Origin: Seriola aureovittata
Lineage: Eukaryota; Chordata; Actinopteri; Carangiformes; Carangidae
Reading direction: 5' to 3'
Length of the DNA: 64,000 nucleotides
Assembly (NCBI RefSeq): GCF_021018895.1
Contig: NC_079381.1
Coordinates: forward strand, 14,831,001 to 14,895,000
The notes beneath the pieces were generated by a model that did not search any database, was not told the origin of the DNA, and was given only the letters and a program-made list of their open reading frames with translations. Position 1 is the first letter of the stretch; each line of letters opens with the position of its first letter. Of the stretch, positions 1 through 11,649 are shown in pieces. A program made the translations under genes and the position numbers.

Positions 1-712
1 CCAAATCCTTTTGTTCAAGTTTCCTTCCCCTCTGTGATCTGTGTAAACCATATCACAGAGTCTGTCATTGTTTTCAAATTCAGCTGTCACGTGAGCCCCA
101 AAAACGCGCCGACTCGCATTTCCTGCCTCTTTCTCCACTTTCCTGCTGTTCCAAATATGGCTGTGAATGCTTCCTCCATTGTGACAGTCTCTTATCTTAC
201 ATTCCTGTCAAGTGCAAATTTGTCACGAGGACATAGCGTGAGAGTGAACTTTCTAAAGATATCCATGTCTTGTCTGATGGACTATAAGGAAATAAGTTTC
301 CAATACCTTTTTTCATTTATAGCTTTGCCAGTCCAGTAGTCCCTCCCACTATAATTTTGTAAAATTAAAATAAACTGAAGGGTTGTGTCCATCTTGTTTT
401 CACAGGTCTGGTATAAGAAGATCACTTTATTTAATTAGTGCTTTTGGCTCTTCAAGGAGCTATTTGCAATTGCTACATAGCCAACGTTAGCATTAACAGA
501 AGAAGAAGAAATGTAAGAAGAAGAAACCTTTAATTGCCAAGAGCTGTCTTCAGTGGTGGAAGACAACACCAATGTTATCATGCTAATCAGCTAGCCCGTC
601 TTTCACTTTGCAATAGCGACTCACTGTAGCCTCCAATCTGCTCTGAAGATGTAAAGCTGCTTGGAAGGTGTAGTACAACCTCTTGTAAGACAACAATGGC
701 CAAAGGTCTAAT

Positions 713-1090
713 ATTCTCCAAGGAGTAGTTTGAAATTTTTAGGAATACACTTATTTTCTTTCTTATAATAATAATAATAATAATACTAATACATTTTATT
801 TGGCAGCGACTTTCAGGGCACTCAAGGACACTACAGAAGATTCTTCCCAAGAGAACAGACATATCTGTCTGTTGTAAAGCAAAAGCTATCAGGAAATTAG
901 CTTAGCTTAGCATAAAGACAGGAAGCAGGGGGAAAACACCATTCGACCAAGAAATTGTCAAATACATAACTCACCATAAAACCATAATATGTTGTTTTTA
1001 CTTTTCTGTATTTGTACAGACTAAAGTAACAAGATATAATGTTTTTAATTAGTGAGCTTTAGAGGTCTTGGTAGGCAGATTTCCACTTTT
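713..1090. repeat. Dispersed teleost repeat, copy 1 (TAGCTTAGCTTAGCATAAAG family)
   Basis: The segment has the block ending TTAGCTTAGCTTAGCATAAAG, followed by GACAGGAAGCAGGGGGAAA and later GTACAGACTAAAGTAACAAG. I recognise this as a family very common in percomorph genomes. An (AAT)n tract interrupts it. Related copies lie at 2418-2570 and 4131-4330. Ends are approximate. Confidence 0.6.
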
Positions 1091-2417
1091 TGTGGTATGC
1101 TAATAAGTTAACAGACATTATCTGATGCTTGGCAAGACAGCAAGTGCATTTCCCTAAATATAAAACAATTTCTTTGCGTGTCCATCAGGCCTTAAAACTT
1201 TTATTAATTGTTTTAATTGTTTTATTTTAATTCCATAAGATGATACATTTTACTGTCCAGGACCACCTCTGATTTTGGAAACAGGTCAAAAATTGCTGCA
1301 CAAAGAATGATTTTTTATAACAGCTGTGAACACTGATTAACACTGCATAACAGCACAACTCTGTCTTTAGCAAGTTATTTTCACTCTTACTTAAAATATG
1401 GATACATTTTTTCACTCTTTAAACAGAAAAATGCAAGTAGTACAATAAGATAATCCCTGCAATTACCCCTGGATGAGGATTCTATTCACCCTTTTCACTC
1501 TAAATAAAGACATGAAACTATGTGACTGAATGTTGTAACAGTTATAAAACATTCCTGTTTTTTTATGCCTCTATCAGATGACACCATGTAAATAACCATG
1601 TCAAAAGCAAGCTGTTAAACCGCGTATTTGATATCTGTTTCTAGCATCATGAACTCAGAAGACCCATAATATGTAGTCATGCTGAATTCAGTGGGGCTCC
1701 CCCTCTTCTCCCTCATATTATTATTCTCTTATTTGTGCAGCAGTCGAGGGGCTTAAGCCTTGATTAATCCTTAATTCTCAGATCAGCCGATCCTTTCAAC
1801 TCTTGGCAGGTTTACAAAAGAAACATCACGTCTCCCCCGCTGCCCTTGCTGACTCAGTGGACCCCTCAATCCTGTTTGGTGTTTGTTTTCTGTCTGCTCT
1901 GTGTACTGCATGGAGTGGATCTTTTATTTTCAACACACACACACACACACAATTTGTGGACAAAAAAATAGAGGAACGTTTTCACTAGAGTGTCTGTCTT
2001 ATCCGTGTTTTTTCTCATACACTCTTCTCATTTTCTGACTTGCTATTTGAGGTGATATCATCATGAGCTCAAGATCTGTTTATTTTCTTGCACCCCCTCG
2101 TAACTGTACCATCTGTCAGTTAACAGGTACATGCTTTCAGGTTTTCCTCAGTGTGGCACAAATGTAAAAGGAGGGTCCTAACTGCGCTGAGCTCACCTTC
2201 ACTGTCTCTTGAGTGGATGTCGTCATCGCTGCTGGTAGACATGAACTTTAAAAACAGCAACAGACAGAGGAAGGGAGAGTGGAAGGAAGCAGAATTTAAT
2301 AGCCTGTCTTATCCCAGTGGTCTAATCAGAACAGGTCAGCTTTATATATAGATGCCCTTTATAGAAATAGATAAGTTTTACACAAGTATTGCTGATGTTT
2401 CTGGAGATGAGGGGCTT

Positions 2418-2570
2418 CAGAGGAATAGTTTGACGTTTTAGCAGACGCACTTATTTGTTCAATATGCAGCTACAACAAGCAGCCAGCTAGCTAAGCTTTG
2501 CACAAAGACTGGAAACAAGTCTGGCTCTGTCCAAAGGTAATAAAATAAAATAAAATTAGCACGATACATT
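2418..2570. repeat. Dispersed teleost repeat, copy 2
   Basis: Shares with copies 1 and 3 the order GAATAGTTTGACGTTTT, GCACTTATTTG, AGCTAGCTAAGC, AAAGACTGGAAACAAG and TGGCTCTGTCCAAAGGTAA. The middle is shortened. Ends are approximate. Confidence 0.6.
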
Positions 2571-2693
2571 TGTTAAGTTTAATCATTAATCATTCTCATT
2601 AATACGGGGGAGAGATGACGGACATTGTGACAGACATGATGAGTCACATTTCTGACGACTGGTAGCTGAAGTCTCAGTAATGATCTTCCCACA

Positions 2694-3571
2694 CTAACCC
2701 TCTTAGGCCCACAATTAGACTTTTACATTTTGTTATACCTCTGTGTTTTTCCTAATAAAGTTGTTTTGATTTTTCAGTTTCACCAAGTGCTACACATATT
2801 CAGAATCAGCACGACCTCAGCTAATTATATGTCACTCAATAGACTTCTTTACAGTATAAGAGGTTAATTGCCCATACAACAAAAAACAAAAACAAAACAG
2901 ACAAAAAAAAAAAAAACTTTTCTTTTTCTTTTCCTTCCTTGTACATATTAGTTTGAGTTGGTCTAGAGGTTATTTGAAGTTTCTATCTTTATCTGATCAT
3001 GAGTTCTGCTCATTCTCTGGAGCAGTATTAATGGGAGCTTTTTGTCTGCTCCTTGAAAAATCAGCTCCAAAACCTCTGCTGCACTAAATATCTTACTGGT
3101 CACATCCTTTGGCCTTTATTCTGTCACTACATAAACTCAGAACTTCTCCTCACTTTGACCTCAGAATAAAACGGCACTGCTCCAATTAAGTTTGGGTGTA
3201 CAGCAAAGGCAGGCTAAGCCTCTGAATCAGACGCTCTGATTGGCTGTGACCTCACCCATTGGAGTCGAATTGAGTGACGTGCTGTAGAAGTCACTGGCAA
3301 GGAATGCGGTTGAGAGCCAATCGGCAATGCGCCAGACAAACGGTAGGACTACTCCAAATAGTTTTAAGTTTTAAGATTTATAATGTTGGTGTAAAGATCA
3401 AAGTCAGTGACTCACACGGACAAACCGCGGCTTGCTAGAAAGCGCCGCTTGTCTCGTTTAAGGAGAAAGAAACGTCACGTTTCTAGTTCAAACGGTCGCG
3501 CAGTAATGACGCTGTGCGGACAACGTAAAATTTGGAAGAATATCTGATCCCATGGGCCTAAGGGGGGTTAA
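2694..3571. mobile_element. piggyBac-like non-autonomous element (MITE-type)
   Basis: The segment starts CCCTCTTAGGCCC at 2698 and ends GGGCCTAAGGGGGG at 3567, an imperfect terminal inverted repeat. The right end abuts TTAA (3568-3571) and the left end abuts CTAA (2694-2697), a one-base-decayed TTAA. TTAA target sites with ends in CCC/GGG are typical of piggyBac elements. The 870-base interior has no transposase frame. Its right half is CpG-containing (about 3240-3540) and its left half carries a poly-A-like AATAAAG and a pure A-run. The assignment is by ends only. Confidence 0.6.
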
Positions 3572-4130
3572 GCACAGCAAACCCACATTTTGAATCATAT
3601 ACCAAAAAAAAAAAAAAAAAAAGCATTTCTAAACTACAACTAAACACAGTGATGACGTATCACTTAACCAGCCACAAGGTGCTGGACATTTCTGTAACAA
3701 GTGCATGGAAATGAGTTAAGAGAAAGTCTGTCTGTCTGTCTGTGTTCTGTATATACGCATATTAGCGTGTGAATGAATGAATGAATGAATGAATTTATTT
3801 ATTTGATGATTTAAAAAAAAAAAAACACATACAACTGCACTGCAGTCATTACATACATTTAAAAATCACAGAGGATTAAAACGCAACAAAGCCCTTGCTC
3901 CTTGTGTTGTGAGGACCTGAGGGAAAAACTCTCCCACTCATTGTTGAAACACGACCAAATTCTCCGAGAGATTCATGCGGGCACAGCTGGATTAACAGGA
4001 AGCAGCTGTGGACCTCCGCATTAGACACACTAAACACACACAGACAGAGACACACTCACCACACATGTGCTGTTGAAGCTGTCTGATTTGCCTAACATGA
4101 AAAGTCCATAAATGTCAGAGGGAAGTCTTT

Positions 4131-4330
4131 ATAGTTTGACATTTTGGAGAAGAAGTTTATTTGCTTAATTGCTGAGACTTACATGAGAAGAAAGATGCCA
4201 CCCATATATTTGTTTTTAAATACAGTATGAAGCTACGGCCACTCGAGCCTAGCTTGGCGTGGAGGCTGGATCCATGGGGAAACAGCTAGCCTGACTACGT
4301 CTTCTGTAAAATTTCTTTAAAAAAGGTACA
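4131..4330. repeat. Dispersed teleost repeat, copy 3
   Basis: Shares the block TTTGGAGAAGAAGTTTATTTG, GAGACTTACATGAGAAGA, TATGAAGCTACGGCCA and GGGGAAACAGCTAGCCTG with the same family. Diverged and truncated. Ends are approximate. Confidence 0.55.
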
Positions 4331-5123
4331 GGCCCTCCTAAATATTACCATGCAGATGCCCCTTTTTTAACTTTGAAATGCCCCAGTGTTTTATTGTCGT
4401 GCTGTGATCCTGACTGTGGGAGAGCTGCAGGAGGAGTCAAAGTGCAGCTCAATGTAATTTGGGTGTCAAGGATTGGCAGATCGCTCCCTCCTTAACTAAA
4501 CTGTTGCCGTGCTTAACTGCTCGTCGTGTTAGCCTCCTCGGCAAACACCATCAAACCATCTATTACATTACATAACGCAGCTACACCTTAAACCAATACA
4601 GTCTGTTGTTTCATTGCTTCCTCCCTGGTTATTTTAAGGCACCATATAATCACTTCTGCAATTTCTTAAGGTCAAGGACACAGTTATCTTCCCCAGGAGA
4701 AGCTTTAGAGGTGAAGCCACTCCAGATGGTTCCTCCATAATGAAACAGCATTTAATCATCACGATGCAACACTTCATTTTGAGATGAAGAGGCTGAACTA
4801 TCAAATTAAAGTAACCTTCTGCAAGGTCAACCAGATCAGGTAAGAGATGTTTTTTTCCCAGCTACTACTCAGTCCAAACGCCTACTTTAAACCATCTGAT
4901 GTGTGACTGGTGTTTCCACTTCCATGTTTCATTTCATTTCATGAGGCTCAATGACACTTCAGACAGAGACATAGTGATGCTAAGAGGATCTGGTCTTTTT
5001 TCGTTCATGTTTTTGTCATGATGTTATCCGTTTACATCTTAATCCTGTCTGGAAGAGAAGATTTTTCAATTTTTATTTTATGTCATTAGGAGACATTAAG
5101 CCATTGTTTTTACCTCTTACATA

Positions 5124-5196
5124 TTAAAAATATATTTATATTTTATATATATTTATAAATATTTATATATATTTATATATATTTATATATATTTTT
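5124..5196. repeat. AT-rich minisatellite (TATATATTTA units)
   Basis: Several near-identical tandem units of ATATATTTAT type run through the segment, ending at a TTTTTCTCC tract. Purely A/T. Confidence 0.8.
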
Positions 5197-5799
5197 CTCC
5201 CACATTTATCATTGCCATTGTGCCCCACATGTTAAAATGTTTTCAGCTTTTCGTCTCATCGACCTGCTGGATGTTCCATCAAAGCGAAGAATGGAGGCAG
5301 GGAAGGATGGAAACAAACCACACAACAACTAGAGAAGAGAGGAGAAAAGGCAGGTGGGCTATTCCACACACACACAAAACAACACTTTAAATGATGAATG
5401 TTGTAAGTACAGAAACACTAAGCTTAAATAATGCACTTCACTAATAGGATTGTAACCAACCAAAAACCCGCTGACCTCATCAGATTACTCCTCAAGCCAC
5501 TAAACTCCTACAGTATCTATAGTGTTCTTAATAAAGCCTGCTTCTTTAATTAGAATAGCAGATATTTCAATGGTATTTAGCATTTTGTCATTTTGGCGCT
5601 TTTGCTTGGTGCAGGGGTTTCATGTTTGTTCATTAATTCCCTTAAATCCTAATTAATTTACAAAAATAAGGAGGCGTATGAAATATTTCCTTTAACATAA
5701 GAGACTGGAGTTCACTTCTGTCTCTTAAAAACAGTCCAGGTTTATTTGAACCACAGAGAACCTTTTTCCACAGTCTTATGTTCAACTGACATTTTAATG

Positions 5800-6545
5800 C
5801 CTCTGCGCCTCCGCGCCTGACGACAGCCAGGCAGATATTGTTTTCAGGTTGTCCATGCCATTCTTGTAAACATGATATCTCAGTCTGGAGGGAATTTCTT
5901 GAAATTTTGTATAAACGGTCACTTGGACTCAAGGATGAAGCAATGAAGTTTTAGTGGCCAAGGGTCAAAGGTTAAGGTCACAGCGACCTCACAAAGCACG
6001 GTTTTGGCCTTGTGAATGCAATATTTCAGGAACCCCTCAAAGGAATCCATTCAAATTTGGCACAAGTATCCATTTGGACTCAAGGATGAACTAATTAGAT
6101 TTTGGTGGTCAGAGGTCAAAGGTCACTGAGACCTTATAAAACATGCTTTTGGTCTCTTGAATGTGATACCTCAAGACTGCCTTGTGGGAATTTACTCAGA
6201 TTTGGAGCAAACATTCACTTGGACCCAAAGATGAACTGATTACATTTAAGTGTGCCAAAGTTCAAAGGTCAAGGTCACTGTGACCTCACAAAACATGTTT
6301 TTGGCCGTAACTCGTGAGTTCATGTGCTAATTATGACACAATTTAACATAAATGTGTAGTAGGACAAAATGATGAAGTGATGACATTTTACATCAGAATG
6401 GTAAAAGGGTCAACTTCACTGTGACATCATAATGTTCTGCAAAAATGCTTCTGCAATTATTCAGTGCTGTAACTCAGGAAGGGGAAATTGTGATCATTTT
6501 TCCTGCAACTTGACTGACTGGCAGAGGCATACCACAAGGTAGTAA
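5800..6545. repeat. Tandem-unit teleost repeat rich in AGGTCA half-sites
   Basis: About five diverged units, each containing the theme CACTTGGACTCAAGGATGAA, then TTTTGGTGGTCAGAGGTCAA, then GGTCACTGTGACCTCACAAA. A second, shorter copy of the same family lies at 44870-45262. I recognise it as a widespread teleost repeat. Each unit carries direct and inverted AGGTCA/TGACCT half-sites; one pair at 6272-6286 is a perfect IR3. Confidence 0.75.
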
Positions 6546-8870
6546 TTCTAGTTAGTCCCTGTTTTTGCAGTGAATAGGAACAAATACGTTTTTATTATTA
6601 ATAGCTGTCTTTTATTAAAAATGTATTTGGGGAAATATTTACTTTTTCTTGCAGTTGCATGAGACAAAATGAACAAACCTGGATGGAAACTGCAGCTTAA
6701 ATGGGCAGATGTTTTGTTAGCAGTGGAAATAAAGAGTAAGACCACCCCAGCATCTAAACTGACTGAAATTACATTTGCAGGTAAGTTTTTAAGATGTTTA
6801 ATGGGCTGCAGCTAACTAATTTATAAGGTAACTAGCCGATAGCAGTGCGCTTTTCAAAGGTGGATGGTATTTGGTCACATGTTGGATAATAAGGTGACAT
6901 TAGCAGGAAACCTAATGTTGGTTATTCAAAGTCTTGTCAGCTTTTGGATGGATTACCAGGCAGTTTGAGTGTTGAAATTCCAATGTGTCCTATATCTTGG
7001 CTTTAACGGTTTAGTTTTCTTCACAGTGAGCATAGCATGCATGAAATAACACTTGAGCAGTTTGAGAATGCACAGATAAAAACTGCATCTGCAGTTTCAG
7101 TTTCTTCTTGGAACAATTTTTTTCCCTGAGTGAAGCAATCCAGGCTTCTCTGCGTAGTTTCAAGACTGCTGATGGCAGCCACAGACGCCTGCACTCTGCC
7201 AATTACGGCACTGTTTCCTCCTCCTCTGCTTTGCACCGTTGATGTATGCCTTGATTCGCATTATCAACAACATCTTTGACTCTGTGGTGAACTGGCATTA
7301 GTGAATGTGTGTGTCATTCAAAGTGGGGAAGTGAAACAACGGAAATGAATCAAGCTCATGATGTCACCACACCATGTCCTACCTAATACAGTGTTCCCCA
7401 ATCTTGCTTGACTCATGGGCTGGTTCATGTGTTATACGCGGATATTATTAACTAGCCAGCACAAAAGAATGAAGGTAACTCACTCGGACTCACTAGTTCA
7501 GGAAGTTTTCTCACAGTTTTTCATTCCCTCAGTTACACAGAAAATAAACTTTGCTGACTCGGTTTGTATCTGGCTTCGAAGCTTATGCTGTTCTCGGGAT
7601 GTGTGAAAATGTATTCGTTAAAAATAAACTTGACAGAAGCATATTTACAGGCACTCTTTCCCTTTTTTTTATATGGAAAAATGCTCAGTAGGGATGAAAA
7701 ATTGGAAAAAAAAATGAAAGGCGACATCACAGGAATGATGATCCGTGACTGTGAAGAGATGGCGCTCACACATCAGTTCATGTGACCGTGAACTTGTTTG
7801 GAGCTGACTGCCGTCCTCCTCGCATATCTCTGAGCACTGAAGCACAGAAAACAACAAATTTGTAATTTTCTCCTCAGTTAGCCAATTTCATGTGCTGGTT
7901 AAAATAGAAACGATATCCTCAACGATGTCAGCACCTCATCACCTGAGTCAGCCAGTTGGATTTTGTACATTTAAACCATTTGAACACATGCTATTAATAA
8001 TATCACAAACCTTTTGGAAAGTCAGGCTTGTAAATCATTTTGTTGATGTGTTGCTGAAAGTGAAAAATAAAGGCCAGGGCTTGTGCCAGAAAACAAATGA
8101 AGGTTTGTGTGGTGGATCTGATGTGACACTGGTGTCTTGCTACTCCAATTCAGTAATCACAGGATATGGAAACTAGATTTCATGCATGAAAGCCTCAGGA
8201 GAAGACAGGATTGACTGTAAAAGTCAAAACACTCCATCTATCTCTCTTTTCACTGCAATGCCAAACAACAGAGAGACAGATAAACTTGTCTGACTGATGT
8301 TCATCCAGCTGTAATGTGAAGAAACATCAGCACCAGTCACCTCTGATCCCGTTTACTACTGCACCATTTGACCCAGCTTTGTTTACCACTGTATAAGTAC
8401 CACAGCCATGCAAGTGCTGGGACACCTCTTAACCTTGCCAGATAAGGTCAAACTACTCATCTCTCCTCTGCCGCCATGCGGCTCTGGATTATCTTAAGGC
8501 CATGGCTTGGAACATACAGAGAGGCTGGGGCAGAATCAAGGGAAGCTCGAATCAGGAGGATTTGAGCGGTCTGGCCAGTTGTTGTAAGACAGTGAATTAC
8601 CGGATGTGGTTTTCAGTAATTTTTCTAAATTCTGCAATATATTTAGCTGCTGCTTTAATTCATGGTCTAACGGGAGTGGAAAGTGTTGAGCTGGAAACTT
8701 GAAAACATACATCTATATAATTGTGGTTTACAAAAGACAATGAAAGAAATAAAATAGTCACCCTTAAATGGTGCTCAAAGTGTAGATTCAGGCGTAATAT
8801 GAAGTAATTTAAGCTGACCCTAGTTCAATATTGAACAAGCACGCTTACCATAGACATGCACACACACATA
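6546..8870. other. Non-coding DNA, nothing recognised
   Basis: No exon, RNA gene or clear repeat. The overlapping short frames at 7.4-7.86 kb on both strands have no family signature. Confidence 0.5.
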
Positions 8871-9480
8871 GTTTTCCTGCAAAGTGATGGATTATTGAAG
8901 CAATATCAGTGCTATTGTTAATATTAGTAACACCTGTGTTGTTCCTGCTGTGACAAGTCAAAATGACTGTTATTGAAAAGGGCTTATAAGTGATTTTTGG
9001 GTTGGGCATCAAGCTGTCAAACAACACTGATATCTTGTCACCTCATATTGCCTAGTAACACATGGGGACAGAGAGCAACATTAGCATTTATTTGGAGTCA
9101 TGCTCCTGGCCACCTGATGCATGCAAGTTCAAAAGTCACTCTCCTTTTAGTTCTGTTTTTGGTCTCCACCAACTCCTGAGAAAAAAGAAATCTGTTTCTT
9201 AAGCTGCTAAATGCTCCACTCTGTGTGTGTGTCTTTGTGTGTGTGTGTGTGTGTGGGGTGTGGGGTGTGGGGATGGGGTAGGGAAGTAGTGTGCAGCAAG
9301 TTTACTAGAGCTTTTTCTTTGAAAACAGCTACTGGCTGCTGTGATCATTGCAGATATGAGTAGTGAGAGTGAGCACAAACAGTGATGCTGCACCACAAAA
9401 CCAAAACAAAGGGCTAAAAGATGCTAAAACCCAGAGGAGAACTGCAGAGTAGGTTGATATTTCTTACAGTGAAATATCAA
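8870..9480. repeat. Dispersed repeat copy with internal (GT)n
   Basis: Part of this segment (GTCTCCACCAACTCCTGAG, GCTGCTAAATGCTCCACT, AACAGCTACTGGCTGCTG) matches 11240-11640, and its first part (TATTAGTAACACCTGTG) matches 32480-32560. It is therefore a multi-copy family. A (GT)n tract sits at 9234-9254. Ends are approximate. Confidence 0.55.
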
Positions 9481-9495
9481 CCTACTCTGCAGTTC
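9439..9495. repeat. Perfect inverted repeat, 25-bp arms, 7-bp loop
   Basis: Left arm 9439-9463 (GAACTGCAGAGTAGGTTGAT...) is the exact reverse complement of right arm 9471-9495, with loop TTACAGT. No mismatch in 25 pairs. It lies at the edge of a dispersed repeat copy. Confidence 0.95.
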
Positions 9496-9499
9496 CACA

Positions 9500-11230
9500 T
9501 CATATGAATGACGCCTTACACATCACACATAGTCATTTGATCAATATGTTAATATAGAAATGTTAATCAGAGCAGCTTTACTCCATCTAGTATATTGTCA
9601 AGGCACAGATAACGCTGAACAACAGTCGTACATATTCAACTTTTTTCCCACCTGTTTCTGTGTCTGTTTCTGCCCATTAGGAGAAGGTCTTTTGCTTGGT
9701 TACTGCTTTGATCAGATCCATTACATCAAAATCATTTTGAAAAGGAAAATAAAAGGAAAAACATGCACACCTCCATTAAGACCCAGACTTGATATGTGCT
9801 ATTTTTATTGTAGTGAAAGAATCAAAGCCATCTCATTGCCTTTCCATCTTGTACTGAGACCTACAAACCATAATTTCCTTCCTTCGCAGTATATTACTAA
9901 AACACAATTTTGGTTTTAAAAGAGTATCAAAGGCAATCTTGAGACACTGTAAAATCTAAAACCCCTTCATGCTCTAAAAAGTGCAATTTCAGCTATTTTT
10001 GTTTTAGCAATTCATTATTCAGAGGCGGTGCGCGGGAGATGGAAGGCATTAGTGCTTCAGAAATCAATGTGGCTGCACACACATAAACACAAACATCAAC
10101 AGACTGCATTTCCTGAGGTGTACACACAGACACACACACTGACAACAGTCCATGTCCCACACACGGACAAACATAGCTTACATGGAATAATCAATACAAG
10201 GTTTACACATGGATTAGCTGTACTGAGCTGCATCTGCAGGTGTTTGCCACAGCTGAATGATTTATCCATTTTCCGTTTCTCTGTCACAGTCAGTTGGTTA
10301 TGCAACAATTTAACACTCACCAGACCGTCTTTCAGCTTTTCTTGCTTTCCATTTCTTGACTTGCCGTTTTAGTCTGTCCTAAGTGCGCCGTGAGTACATG
10401 ATGTACAGCGCTGCATGTGAAAAAGTGTGTGTATGTGTCAATTTGCAACCAGAAGATGTTGAAATAGTAATAGGTTTTGCATAATGCTGTTAATTTCATC
10501 TAATTTTAGGTTTTTATAACATTCATAGAGTTGTATCCAGCATGGATGGCAAAAAACTAAACAAAAAACAAACATCATAAAGTGAAAAACAATGAATTGG
10601 TTGAGTGGCAATCAAAGTAATAAGCCAATGTTCAGCAAAATCTAAAATGCATCTAAGAGGTATTTTTGTTCCTTACTTACAAACAAAAAAAATAACAGAT
10701 TTCAAAAATAGCATCTTTGGGATTCATGTGGAAAAGAAAACAAAATGATTATTACTTCTGCATGCAGAAAATTGGGATACAAACAACTATTACATAAGAT
10801 GCATCTGAGGTATAATTTGCAAAGATCTCATCCACTTATACAAAAAACCTCCCTTGCAGAGAGAGAAATATTTGGGCAGCAAACATCAGTCTGAAAACTG
10901 GTCGTAGAAAGTTTATCTTCCATCACTAAGAATGTGGTGACTGATGGAATTGGATCAGCTAAAGGGGTTTTCAGCGGTTTCCATCTTGGCGGTGAGTCAT
11001 ACATCTGCAAACTGGATCTCCCCGAGGATTAATGTATCAGCCAAGCCTGCGCAAGTGAATGCAGGAGGCAGAAAAAAAGAGAGCAGCGGCTTCAGTAAGC
11101 ACACAGAATTTATGTGGCACAATGATTAAAAATATTAATAATGATGTGATCGATGTGCTTGCCAATTTAGGTTTTCAATGTGAGAATGATAATAAAACCA
11201 CCAACACTATTTCATTATTACTTATATGAC
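9500..11230. other. Non-coding DNA, nothing recognised
   Basis: Contains a CA-rich patch at 10075-10145. No exon, RNA gene or identifiable element. Confidence 0.5.
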
Positions 11231-11239
11231 ATAGTATCA

Positions 11240-11640
11240 CCTCTTAAGTTGATATGGTAACTAGTTGGCAAATAGTTGCCACATCCAGCAGATATGGGCA
11301 ACATTTGGAGTCAGGTTTCTGCTAATCTGGTGAATGAAAGTCCAATATTCACTCTACTAGCTCTGTTTTTGGTCTCTACCAGCTCCTCAACTCTTCAATA
11401 CCTGTCTTTTTAGCTGCTAAATGTTCCACTACGTTCACCAGCTAGTTGTTAAGTTTGTCTGTCTGCTGAGCAGGTATAGTTTACTGTGTGTCTTTGGAGC
11501 TTTGTCACTAAAAATAGCTGCCTGCTGCTGCAAAACCATGAGCTGAAAGACAAAAAATGCTCAGAGTCTTGTGATAATATTCTGTGTGTTAGTCTCTACA
11601 AGGAAACTATTTCACATACAAACAGTGGTCCATTGTTAAT
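11240..11640. repeat. Second copy of the 9-kb dispersed repeat
   Basis: Shares AACATTTGGAGTCA, CTCTGTTTTTGGTCTCTACC, TTAGCTGCTAAATGTTCCAC and AAAATAGCTGCCTGCTGCTG with 9060-9400. It lacks the (GT)n tract and the perfect hairpin. Ends are approximate. Confidence 0.55.
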
Positions 11641-11649
11641 ATAGAAGTA

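Larger units (their letters stand above)
1..2690. other. Non-coding DNA with repeats
   Basis: No exon recognised. It contains an (AAT)n-type microsatellite at about 766-792, copies of a dispersed teleost repeat (listed separately) and a (CA)n tract at 1933-1950. Short frames here have no domain signature. Confidence 0.6.
3572..5780. other. Non-coding DNA with simple repeats
   Basis: Contains an A-run at 3603-3622, (GTCT)n at 3727-3743, (GAAT)n at 3771-3795 and an AT-rich minisatellite at about 5124-5196 built from TATATATTTA units. One dispersed repeat copy is listed separately. No exon recognised. Confidence 0.6.

Noticed and set aside
9439..9495. MicroRNA gene
   Set aside because: A stem of 25 perfect pairs with a 7-base loop is shorter and more perfect than typical animal precursors, and flanks do not extend the stem.
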